The notes: generated from the sequence alone by a model not told the origin. A stretch of 7,507 nt of DNA from Nitrosomonas sp. (GCA_003514765.1 DOOY01000337.1:1-7507), one strand, 5' to 3'. Counted from the stretch's first letter, positions 1 through 6,991 are shown. Made by a program: numbers and translations.

Positions 1-1374
1 CTAAGTCGTATAGTTTCAATAATGGCCGCATGCGCGCTGGCGTTATCAGCGGGTTTTGTAAGCGCTGAGGATTTTGAGGATGACGATGATCAAGGCGAAA
101 CACATTTTCGGAGTAGTCAATATCCAAATTATCAATATTCGAATGTTTATAACAAATATCTGCAACCTGTCGTAACCGCCATTGACTATCACACCCGCGT
201 GATCTATCTGTTCAACTATGAGATTGACAAGTTGATCATTGTCGACCCAGCAAGCATCGTTGGCTGGCCGGGGGATTTGCCGTTGCAACATACGGGCGTA
301 TTGCCGGGAGCAGATGTCATATATATCACTACTGATAATACCGAATTGCATTCTTCCTACATCATTGCATTAAGAGTTGATCATATCGATTGGGATGCAG
401 GTTCGGTAACGCTTTCTTTGGAGTCTGTATTGGCGGCGGACAGTCCTAATACGCCTGCCGAGCTGCCGTTTGTCGAGCCGGTGAACGATGTGCAGGATGT
501 GCCTAACTGGATTGTGGGTAGAGGAACCCAACTCCATGGCTTTACGCTGTTGCCTTTCACAAAATATGCTTACCTGGCAGAGTGGACTGCGGACAAAATG
601 CGTGTAATTGATCTCGAGACGAATAATTTTGCAAGTGTCGATCCTATTAGTATCCCAGGCTATACCGAGCAAACGCATGGTGTTACCTTTAATAAATCAG
701 GCACTATCGGTCTAGGTACAGGATACTTTTTTGATAACAGCGTGATTGATGTGTATGAACCCAATAGAGCAACCGGCGACCTGCAGGTTGTCGGTCAGAT
801 CCAGCTGGGTAACGAGAGAAGACATGCGGCTTTTACCCATTATGTGTACTGGCTGGACGAGCGATTCGCGCTGACAGCTTCTATGCAACTCGATAAAACT
901 TCGTTGACGCCAGCAACTACGCGAAAGATTATACCGCCCAGCGTGTGGTTATTGGATACACTGGAAGGAACCGCGACGAAAATTATCAGACACACTAATC
1001 GTGTAAACGGCCGTGGTGTTTTCCGCTCACCTTCCGATCTGGCTGTTGTCAACGGCAAGCTCTATCTTGCCGAGGAAGATTCGATTGATCCGACATTCGG
1101 CGAAGATGGCTATATTTCCATTTGGGATTTAACCGATCGTTATAATCCACGTTTCATTAAACGACTGAAGCCCGGGCGCGATCTGCCGGAAGGGTACGCC
1201 GTTGCGCATACCATCAGTCCAACGCCTGATAATCGCCACTTGTTGGTAGCAAGCTGGGTTTCGGGATATGTATTGAAGCTCGATACACAGACGGATACCA
1301 TTGTTAAGGTATGGGGTCCTGGTGACGGCCTTGTTCAACCACACGGTCTCTTTTCTGCAGGCAGTGACCGTTAA
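1..1374 (+). CDS. secreted beta-propeller protein, 5' end cut by the window
   Basis: The first in-window ATG is at 22, but the frame stays open to base 1 and the extra codons read LSRIVSI, continuous with the hydrophobic stretch. The ATG therefore lies inside a Sec signal peptide, and the true start with its charged n-region is upstream. Residues here count from that ATG. Cleavage is likely after VSA (residue 15), leaving an acidic N-terminus (EDFEDDDDQGE). The rest has strand-rich repeats typical of a YVTN/lactonase-like propeller of about seven blades, for example residues 170-200, 217-246, 337-380 and 394-430. Histidines recur at blade starts (H90, H172, H219, H268, H396, H441), three of them in Q-x-H-G. 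The mature part has no cysteine, so it lacks SBP56-type Cys motifs and a CuA domain. Inference: a periplasmic metal (copper?) enzyme, since a Sco-type gene follows 129 bases downstream. The substrate is unknown. The propeller fold is fairly sure; the function is not. Confidence 0.8.
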   Translation, partial: LSRIVSIMAACALALSAGFVSAEDFEDDDDQGETHFRSSQYPNYQYSNVYNKYLQPVVTAIDYHTRVIYLFNYEIDKLIIVDPASIVGWPGDLPLQHTGVLPGADVIYITTDNTELHSSYIIALRVDHIDWDAGSVTLSLESVLAADSPNTPAELPFVEPVNDVQDVPNWIVGRGTQLHGFTLLPFTKYAYLAEWTADKMRVIDLETNNFASVDPISIPGYTEQTHGVTFNKSGTIGLGTGYFFDNSVIDVYEPNRATGDLQVVGQIQLGNERRHAAFTHYVYWLDERFALTASMQLDKTSLTPATTRKIIPPSVWLLDTLEGTATKIIRHTNRVNGRGVFRSPSDLAVVNGKLYLAEEDSIDPTFGEDGYISIWDLTDRYNPRFIKRLKPGRDLPEGYAVAHTISPTPDNRHLLVASWVSGYVLKLDTQTDTIVKVWGPGDGLVQPHGLFSAGSDR

Positions 1375-1404
1375 TCGTTCTTATTAGTTAGTTGTCCGGT
1401 CCAT

Positions 1405-1441
1405 CTGCACTTGTCTGAGTGCGTTATGCAGGTAAGTGCAG
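1405..1441 (+). other. strong stem-loop between propeller and Sco genes
   Basis: The arms 1405-1417 (CTGCACTTGTCTG) and 1429-1441 (CAGGTAAGTGCAG) can pair over 13 positions, 11 Watson-Crick and two G-U, around an 11-base loop. The outer eight pairs are perfect. It begins 30 bases after the propeller stop codon. No U-run follows, so it is not a classical intrinsic terminator. An mRNA processing or stabilising hairpin that sets different levels for the two genes, or a factor-dependent terminator, fits better. The arm pairing is seen; the role is inferred. An alternative fold pairs 1405-1410 with GTGC (1419-1422) and GCAG (1428-1431). Confidence 0.6.
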
Positions 1442-1490
1442 TGTGGGCTGTTTAAACAATCCGGTCAAATGACTCTCAAAATGAGCAATC

Positions 1491-1495
1491 AGGAG
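1491..1495 (+). promoter_or_regulatory. ribosome binding site deciding a TTG start
   Basis: AGGAG lies eight bases before TTG at 1504. No ATG or GTG is comparably placed, so this site supports the TTG start of the Sco-family gene. The next in-frame ATG (codon 27) would discard the whole signal sequence. Confidence 0.75.
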
Positions 1496-1503
1496 AAATT
1501 AAG

Positions 1504-2094
1504 TTGAAAAAACAAGTTTCCCAAAAGCGCAGCGTCTGGGCTGTAGTTGTAATACTTTTATTTTTTATCCAGGCTGACATCATGGCCGCACCGCTTGTCC
1601 TGTCCCGACCTGTTCCACTTCAGGCGGAAACATTTGCACACCTGAGACAAGCGCATGCGAATGAAAAAAGTCAATGGCAATTGGTAGTTTTTGGATTTAC
1701 CCGTTGCAAGGATATTTGTCCTACGTCGCTTGCTAATCTGGCTATGCTTATTCAAGCTGCCGGCGATGAAAAAATCCAATTGAACGGTACATTCGTATCA
1801 ATTGACCCTGATAGAGACACAGTCACCGCGCTGTCAAGCTATACGGAAAGATTCGGTCCCGGCATCACTTATTTACGTTTTGAAGATGAAGCGCTGGCGC
1901 AGTTTAAGACAGCGTTTGGCGTCGAAGTTGCCTTTTATACCAAAAATGCGGGCAATCAACAGAACTATCAGGTCGATCACAGTACCACTGCATTCTTAAT
2001 TGATCCGCAAGGAAGAATAAAAGTAATGTTTGACGCCGTTAAGGATGCCGCCAGTGTGGCAAACCTATTTCATGAGAAAAGGGAGTTATTTTGA
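1504..2094 (+). CDS. Sco1/SenC-family thioredoxin-fold copper chaperone
   Basis: This is a 196-residue protein starting at TTG. Its N-terminus has basic residues (KK, KR) and a hydrophobic core at about 11-23, a signal peptide or membrane anchor ending near MAA (27-29). The thioredoxin-like domain spans roughly 40-190. It keeps the Sco hallmarks: C68 and C72 in CKDICP (CxxxC), the D-P-x-R-D-T segment (101-106), and H159 in the VDHST context as the third copper ligand. These are its only cysteines. In known Sco proteins these residues bind copper or reduce thiols while assembling CuA centres or other copper enzymes outside the cytoplasmic membrane. Here no cytochrome oxidase gene is adjacent. 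The neighbours are a His-rich propeller upstream and an overlapping secreted protein downstream, so the client may be the propeller (inference). Family assignment is firm; the client and the copper versus redox role are open. Confidence 0.93.
   Translation: MKKQVSQKRSVWAVVVILLFFIQADIMAAPLVLSRPVPLQAETFAHLRQAHANEKSQWQLVVFGFTRCKDICPTSLANLAMLIQAAGDEKIQLNGTFVSIDPDRDTVTALSSYTERFGPGITYLRFEDEALAQFKTAFGVEVAFYTKNAGNQQNYQVDHSTTAFLIDPQGRIKVMFDAVKDAASVANLFHEKRELF
2081..2085 (+). promoter_or_regulatory. ribosome binding site inside the Sco gene end
   Basis: GGGAG sits eight bases before ATG 2094, against five before TTG 2091 and eleven before ATG 2097. Spacing therefore favours ATG 2094, whose A is the last base of the Sco stop codon TGA (2092-2094). 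Confidence 0.6.
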
Positions 2095-2708
2095 TGATGA
2101 ATTGGACTGTCGCGCTATTTCTCCAGTTGCTGTTAATGGCGGTGCCTGTTTCGGCCATGCAAATCGAGGCAGATCCGCGCACCATTATTTCTTTTATGGA
2201 TAAATCCTTATCGCCAGAATTGGATATTCTGCGTGTGACAACTGACATTACGCCGGATAATCACCTCGTATTTCAGGTGAAGACCAAAGCCGAACGAATC
2301 AGTGGGGAAGACAGCGATTATTTGCTCTTAAGTATTCAGCATGAAAAAACGTACGCGCTGCTTATTCCGTTAAGTAAGGCAGAAGGTGAAAATATCCGGG
2401 TATATGAAGGCGTGCTTCAGCCGGGCAGCAAGTTGACGTCGATAAAATTCAAGGAATCCGGGATCAGCAGATCGCATGCAGGTTTTGTTGCCAGACATAT
2501 AGTCCGGGGGGCGGAGTTCATAGTGCCGCTCGACTGGATTAATTTCGGTGCTGATTTCGGTTTTGATGCTTTTACTGTTCAGGCAGAGATACAAGAAAGT
2601 ACATTGCAAATCAGTAAAGTATATGATCAGGCAAGGAAAGGCCGCGCGGAGGAAAAACGGATATCCGCAATTACATTGCTAAATAACATTTGCTCGCCCA
2701 AAAAATAA
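2094..2708 (+). CDS. small secreted protein of unknown function, coupled to the Sco gene
   Basis: With the ATG at 2094 this is a 204-residue protein. An open TTG at 2091 would add one residue, but the spacing to GGGAG is poorer. The N-terminus has a leucine-rich hydrophobic core (about 5-17) and a cleavage site after VSA (19-21), so it should be exported. The mature part is beta-strand rich, with no repeats and no membrane helix. Four histidines (57, 83, 128, 135) and one cysteine (C200, near the end) are visible, but no motif I recognise. The segment 142-167 (FIVPLDWINFG, then FGFDAFTVQAEI) resembles the closing strands of DOMON/CBM9-like sandwich domains; this is weak, pattern-level similarity. 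The ATGA overlap with the Sco gene implies translational coupling and a shared task, perhaps assembly or partnering of the propeller. The function is unknown. Confidence 0.85.
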   Translation: MMNWTVALFLQLLLMAVPVSAMQIEADPRTIISFMDKSLSPELDILRVTTDITPDNHLVFQVKTKAERISGEDSDYLLLSIQHEKTYALLIPLSKAEGENIRVYEGVLQPGSKLTSIKFKESGISRSHAGFVARHIVRGAEFIVPLDWINFGADFGFDAFTVQAEIQESTLQISKVYDQARKGRAEEKRISAITLLNNICSPKK

Positions 2709-2788
2709 TGGGCATTCGAAGTCCAAGTATGCGGCAGAGGGTGATTGGCACATCTCATGCATAGACAAGGCAATATGGGCGAAAAATA

Positions 2789-2800
2789 TGAATATATTCA
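2789..2800. repeat. perfect 12-base palindrome in a convergent gap
   Basis: TGAATATATTCA is its own reverse complement. It lies in the 117-base gap between the small secreted gene and the convergent DUF3422 gene. It is AT-rich and could arise by chance. No other gene-like content is seen in this gap. Confidence 0.5.
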
Positions 2801-2801
2801 G

Positions 2802-2819
2802 AAAAAATCGCTTTGCGCG
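2802..2819 (-). terminator. weak terminator-like element after the DUF3422 gene
   Basis: Read on the minus strand just after the DUF3422 stop codon, a CGC/GCG stem with a five-base loop is followed by A and then six T residues. The stem has only three GC pairs, extendable past a mismatch by A-T pairs, so this is a weak intrinsic terminator at best. I found no clear terminator for the plus-strand operon ending at 2708. Confidence 0.3.
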
Positions 2820-2825
2820 TTTATG

Positions 2826-4154
2826 TCAATTCAATTTCAGGTATTTATCATGTATGCGGCGCGTTATATACCACACAGTTCCGAGTACAATCGGAATCAT
2901 TGCGCCGGCAACCATCTCAGGATAAACCGGCAAGCCGGCAGCTTTACCTGCTTTGGCTAAATACAGCACCAGACTGACCACGTAATACGAGATAGCCGCA
3001 ATTGATAAACCTTCTACCGTGCTTTGCAGCCGTAACTGCAATTCCTGTCCGCGGGTGAGTTTTTCAAGTAACTGTTGATTTTGTGCTTCGGTAATGATGT
3101 CGACGCGCGTGCGCAGCAGGTCGCTGGTGCGTGAAATGCGCTCAGAGAGCGAAACCATACGCTGAGCGGTCGCTTCAACTGTTGCTATAGCGGGCGAAAG
3201 ACGACGACCCATAAATTCACCAATCGTTTGTGTGCCGGGTATGGCTTTCTCTCTTAATTCGGTGATACGCTGCGTTACCAGCTTGTCGTAGGCGCGTGTG
3301 GCAGCAAATCGATACATATGTTCGACAGTTGCGCGCTCAATACGCCCGGCCAGTGAGATCAGCTTGTCGAGCAATTCCTGTTCAGAGACGGCTTTGTTTT
3401 CCAGCTGGGCTGTAATATTCGCTAACTGCTGTTCAGCATTACTGAGCTCGGGAATCAGTTGCTTCGCCACGGGTAAGCCCCGCAGTGCCATCAGCCGGTA
3501 AGTTTCTATTTCGAGCAGGCGTTGGGCAATGCGTCCCGCCCGCGACTCGGATGTTTCAATCGGTGCAACCACCAGCATGCGTTCAAAGCCACTGTCACGC
3601 AGCATGAAATCCGTTACCGCGAGCGAGTGACTGTTCCTGCCGGCGAGGGAAGCCACTACGGGGCGTTCACCAAACCAGTTGCGCGCCATTGTCAGTACCT
3701 CTTCTGGGCGATTCAAGTTGCCAAGTACCATAACCAGTTTGATGGCGGCAAAAGTCCGGCCCGGAATACCCGCTAACCATCCCTCTGGCAAGGACAAGGA
3801 TGAAAGTAACTCAGGCTCTGTGGTGCCCAGTTGTGCGTTATCAGGCAAATGCTGCACAAGCGTATAACGTGTGAACTCGGAATGGCGCTCCCATCTCAAG
3901 GTATAGCCCTGCAACCGCAGGCGCAGAAAGTTGTTCTGTAAATGATCGGTCATAAGTGTCTGCTGACCGGGAAGGCGGCGCAGGTGCTCGCACTCTTGCT
4001 CAAGAGTGACGTCACCATTGAATACCGCCACGTAAACTACCAGCGCAGGTAAGTGGATGCGTTGACTCGGGCGGGCGTGCACATGGTTATGCAACAGAGT
4101 ACGTTGCTGATCGTCGGGGGGCAGCGCGTTGTGCAGAACAATATCAGAGCTCAT
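2826..4154 (-). CDS. DUF3422-family membrane protein
   Basis: This is a 442-residue protein, a usual length for DUF3422. The N-terminal part carries the family's HARP signature (NHVHARPS, 23-30) in a soluble alpha/beta region running to about 200. A long, mostly helical, coiled-coil-like stretch follows (about 205-375, rich in E, Q, R and L). Two hydrophobic helices close the protein (about 382-400 and 412-430), with a short basic tail (TRRIHDKYLK). This suggests a cytoplasmic body attached by a C-terminal hairpin to the inner membrane, with both ends inside. The family has no established biochemical function that I know of. The ATG at 4154 lacks an obvious Shine-Dalgarno sequence but lies about 33 bases from a predicted transcription start. 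The gene is convergent with the Sco operon and reads in the same direction as the G8 gene, 193 bases away, with its own promoter. Its base composition is visibly more GC-rich than that of the G8 gene. Confidence 0.92.
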   Translation of the reverse strand: MSSDIVLHNALPPDDQQRTLLHNHVHARPSQRIHLPALVVYVAVFNGDVTLEQECEHLRRLPGQQTLMTDHLQNNFLRLRLQGYTLRWERHSEFTRYTLVQHLPDNAQLGTTEPELLSSLSLPEGWLAGIPGRTFAAIKLVMVLGNLNRPEEVLTMARNWFGERPVVASLAGRNSHSLAVTDFMLRDSGFERMLVVAPIETSESRAGRIAQRLLEIETYRLMALRGLPVAKQLIPELSNAEQQLANITAQLENKAVSEQELLDKLISLAGRIERATVEHMYRFAATRAYDKLVTQRITELREKAIPGTQTIGEFMGRRLSPAIATVEATAQRMVSLSERISRTSDLLRTRVDIITEAQNQQLLEKLTRGQELQLRLQSTVEGLSIAAISYYVVSLVLYLAKAGKAAGLPVYPEMVAGAMIPIVLGTVWYITRRIHDKYLKLN

Positions 4155-4193
4155 GCGTATTGCGAATAACAGCAGTCCGGTTCAAATGTTCTG

Positions 4194-4222
4194 AATGTAC
4201 CAAGGATACGGCATAAGGTCAA
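4194..4222 (-). promoter_or_regulatory. sigma70-like promoter of the DUF3422 gene
   Basis: On the minus strand, TTGACC (4217-4222, five of six to the -35 consensus) and TACATT (4194-4199, four of six to the -10) are separated by exactly 17 bases. Transcription would begin near 4187, giving a leader of about 33 bases to the ATG at 4154. Confidence 0.6.
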
Positions 4223-4224
4223 AA

Positions 4225-4237
4225 ATAAGTCACTTAT
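4225..4237. promoter_or_regulatory. perfect 13-base dyad upstream of the DUF3422 promoter
   Basis: ATAAGT-C-ACTTAT has two perfect six-base half sites around one central base. It lies two bases upstream of the predicted -35 element, a position suited to a regulator of this promoter. The symmetry is seen; binding by a regulator is inferred. Confidence 0.4.
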
Positions 4238-4299
4238 CAGACGGCAGTTAACCTGTCCGGTTGGGTAAAGTGCCCGATCATTTATGCGTGCTGATTACT

Positions 4300-4319
4300 T
4301 TTGATTTTTGTCAATCAAA
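4300..4319. repeat. AT-rich inverted repeat downstream of the G8 gene
   Basis: TTTGATT (4300-4306) and AATCAAA (4313-4319) form a seven-base stem with a six-base loop, about 30 bases after the G8 stop codon. No T-run follows on the minus strand, so it is a poor terminator. It may mark the 3' end of that transcript or be chance. Confidence 0.3.
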
Positions 4320-4347
4320 TTAAGGGGCATTAGAAATTCTGCCAGCT

Positions 4348-6810
4348 TTACTGTAACTCATCAGAAAAGTCAACCGGACATGTAAATCCTTGAATTTCAG
4401 AACGATATGTATCCTCGCATGTTGCAATCTTACGCAGCATCGCAACGCCATGCTGATCCCAGCATTGTTGATTGGTCAAACCGACTGTAGGGCAGTTGTC
4501 ATATGGATGAGGATGCTCGGCATCTAGTGGGTACCTTCTTTCTTCCATCACATAGCCGGGCGCTTGTTCATAGAAAAACATCTCAAAATTATCGCCCTGT
4601 TGTTTGTTGTAATTCCAAATAAAGAAACGCGATAAATTGGTGGCTCTTGTCAATGAGAACGTACGTTCCATCAGGGTGACAATAGCGGCAGGCGTTAATG
4701 ATAGATGTTTATTTTCAGGTCCTGCGTTTTGAACGAATTCCACATCTTTCAAAAGTGTATATTTAGGTGCCATTATCGGGGAATGCTCTCTTACATTGAC
4801 GTAATTACGTAAATAGCCATTATCAATAAAGGTAACTTTTGATGGCAGTTCACCCAACTGCGGATCTTCAGGCTGCAGGAATGCAGGCAAATCGACGCCC
4901 AGATTAAAACCTTCGACGCGGATATTTTTAAACACCGTATGCCCGGACTGATAGTTGGGGTTTGCCAGATCGATACCCTTGTTAATAGTCCCGATGAAAT
5001 TTTGATTAGAGACTGATTGATCGCTAATCATCGTGATGTTGTGATAAGAAGCAGAAACGTTCCGCTGAGAATATAATCCGGTTTGTTTAATATTCCAAAG
5101 CAAATAATCACTGATGTTTCCGATAATGCCTGCGAAGCCAACCCATATACCAACACTGCTGGCGTATACTTCATTGTGCTTTGATAATTTTATTTCCGGC
5201 GCCCATGTATTGGAATATTCCGTCCATTGAGTCAGGTCGTCAATGTCAGCGCCTCTGAAATTGGGTACGAGGGGTTGATTGGTCCAAAAACCTCTTGACC
5301 GGGCATTATACATCACGCCCGCAAAAGCGGCATTGGCGGCTACGTTTCCGGTAAGGTGGTCGTTATTGCCAGTAAACCACAAAGCGGAGCCTTCATAACC
5401 GAAATCAGCGAATTTGAGAGGTCTGCCGTCCCCGGCCACTCCTCCATATGTTGGATCGTAATTACTGGCTATGATAGTGCCCACTTTAACCACAAAATTA
5501 TTGCTGAAAACGTTTTCTCTTTCATTGCCTTCTTCGGTGATGATGCCCGCACCTTCAACATCATAGACCACGTTGTTATCCACCAGGCCAAAATGAGAAT
5601 TATGCACGGTTATGCCCCACTTGGCGCCATTCTCAACCGCGTTGCCGACAAAAACGAATTGATACCCGTCGTTCGCTTCATTTATTGGCCCCATAAGATG
5701 ATGCATATGAACAGGATAGCGACCGATTTGATTTGTACCAATGTGGGTAACTGTGCCATCTTCAATCAATGTGTTATCAAGTGGCAGCGCCGTGGTTCTT
5801 CCCATGTTCACAAACGCCGTGTATCTGACGTCTACATTTGCCCGTTCAGTAAACATTATATGACCCCTGACTCCATTGGGGTCTTCTGAACGGACTACAA
5901 TATTTCTCGTCAAATTGCCAATATGCGGCATAGCAATAATGTTACCGTCAGTATCACGGCCGCCCAGATGGTCATACTGAAGTGGCTGCGATAAAGTAAT
6001 GATATTGTCAGAAATATCAGCGATAATGAGCTCTTCTAGTTGAAGGGCAATGGGGGCTATCGGTTCAATCTGCCATTTTCTGATCAAAGGGGTTTGCCGG
6101 GTATCCGGAAGTACCAGCTTATCTCCTGCTGACCAGCCGGACGGACTGGCTTCAAGCGTGAGTGTATTTTGTCCTGCTCTTGGTTCCTGCGCCAGTCTTA
6201 CCCAGGTTGGCGTCATTCCTTTGCCGTGCATGTTGACTTCGCCAAAAGCGACGATACCGGTGCCAAACTGTTGGGGATCATAAATTCCCGTAGCCGGGTC
6301 AGGCGAGAAAACGGCAAGCGGACGATTTGCAATAATTATTTCGGCTGTTGCGAACGGCGCTACAGGGTTGGACAATGTGCCAATATCTAATTTTCCCTGT
6401 CGATATACTAAGATGGTCCCTACTTTGATTCTGGTATTTGCACCCGTATCAAATGTTAATGTTCCCCTGATTCCCAGAGCAGCCAAGGCAGCATCACTGA
6501 TACCATTATAGTGAACAGCGTGTCCCCGCTCTACTTTAACAACGTCATCAGTATCTGGTATCCGGTTTTCCTGCCATGTGGCAGGATCGAACCAATTTCC
6601 ACTTTGTTTTGAAACTATTGTCGGTCTGGCCACAAAATTGGGTACCACATCTTTAGCAGTGGTAATCACTGCTGGTTCATCGTCTAACACTACTGGTGGG
6701 TGCAAGTTCTTATTATCTGAATCCAACTCACCTTCTTGGTTTGCACACACAACATTAGTGATAAAAAAACAGAAAGTTACCACAATTATTATTCTGGCGC
6801 CTTTAATCAT
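4348..6810 (-). CDS. secreted G8-domain, parallel beta-helix protein (CEMIP/TMEM2-like layout)
   Basis: This is an 820-residue protein with a clear Sec signal peptide (hydrophobic 7-22, cleavage after VCA at 23). A linker leads to a G8 domain at about 70-190, beginning SGNWFDPATWQ, with the typical G-x-W-x-x-x-x-T-W opening and V-x-V-E-x-G-H segment. A right-handed beta-helix region follows (about 290-690), with repeats of the N-x-V-x-x-N/D type such as VDNNVVYDVEGAGI (410-423). The segment GRYPVHMHH (363-371) matches the R-Y-P-x-H-x-H motif I associate with the CEMIP/TMEM2 and fibrocystin group. The C-terminal part (about 690-820) carries four cysteines (773, 783, 798, 811), probably two disulfides. 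Animal relatives bind or depolymerise hyaluronan; bacterial substrates are not established, so a polysaccharide-directed surface or periplasmic role is only inferred. GAGGAG supports this start. The gene stands alone and is lower in GC than the DUF3422 gene. Confidence 0.88.
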   Translation of the reverse strand: MIKGARIIIVVTFCFFITNVVCANQEGELDSDNKNLHPPVVLDDEPAVITTAKDVVPNFVARPTIVSKQSGNWFDPATWQENRIPDTDDVVKVERGHAVHYNGISDAALAALGIRGTLTFDTGANTRIKVGTILVYRQGKLDIGTLSNPVAPFATAEIIIANRPLAVFSPDPATGIYDPQQFGTGIVAFGEVNMHGKGMTPTWVRLAQEPRAGQNTLTLEASPSGWSAGDKLVLPDTRQTPLIRKWQIEPIAPIALQLEELIIADISDNIITLSQPLQYDHLGGRDTDGNIIAMPHIGNLTRNIVVRSEDPNGVRGHIMFTERANVDVRYTAFVNMGRTTALPLDNTLIEDGTVTHIGTNQIGRYPVHMHHLMGPINEANDGYQFVFVGNAVENGAKWGITVHNSHFGLVDNNVVYDVEGAGIITEEGNERENVFSNNFVVKVGTIIASNYDPTYGGVAGDGRPLKFADFGYEGSALWFTGNNDHLTGNVAANAAFAGVMYNARSRGFWTNQPLVPNFRGADIDDLTQWTEYSNTWAPEIKLSKHNEVYASSVGIWVGFAGIIGNISDYLLWNIKQTGLYSQRNVSASYHNITMISDQSVSNQNFIGTINKGIDLANPNYQSGHTVFKNIRVEGFNLGVDLPAFLQPEDPQLGELPSKVTFIDNGYLRNYVNVREHSPIMAPKYTLLKDVEFVQNAGPENKHLSLTPAAIVTLMERTFSLTRATNLSRFFIWNYNKQQGDNFEMFFYEQAPGYVMEERRYPLDAEHPHPYDNCPTVGLTNQQCWDQHGVAMLRKIATCEDTYRSEIQGFTCPVDFSDELQ

Positions 6811-6818
6811 ATAAGTTG

Positions 6819-6824
6819 CTCCTC
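6819..6824 (-). promoter_or_regulatory. strong ribosome binding site of the G8 gene
   Basis: On the minus strand, GAGGAG lies eight bases before the ATG at 6810. This is the strongest translation signal in the window and fixes the start of the G8 protein so that a full signal peptide is included. Confidence 0.8.
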
Positions 6825-6991
6825 ATATATAATAATTCAGCGTAAATCTTTTGATTGGTGTTAAGCCTAAATCTAGACAAGCCCATGAATGCGGAGTTTA
6901 AAAAAACCGTACCCGCTGGTATTGAATGGCAGCAGCACGTCAAATACAATTGGAAGTCAGATTTAAAAATCCTCCACACGCAGAGCCTCAA

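Noticed and set aside
1..1374. Propeller gene as SBP56/methanethiol oxidase or nitrous-oxide reductase
   Set aside because: The mature chain has no cysteine, so the SBP56 Cys-containing motif and a CuA cupredoxin domain are both missing; motif order also does not match either family.
1384..1475. Scattered CCGGT-type short repeats (near 1396, 1461, 4178, 4256)
   Set aside because: They are five to eight bases, irregularly spaced and at different distances from genes; chance explains them.
2745..2960. 71-codon plus-strand open frame across the convergent gap
   Set aside because: It overlaps the end of the DUF3422 gene, and its translation shows no domain-like pattern.
5356..5889. 177-codon plus-strand open frame inside the G8 gene
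   Set aside because: It is antisense to a well-supported gene, has no signal peptide, ribosome binding site or recognisable motif, and reads as out-of-frame translation.
6803..6991. 62-codon minus-strand open frame leading into the G8 start
   Set aside because: It runs over the G8 ribosome binding site and start in another frame and has no ribosome binding site of its own that I can see.
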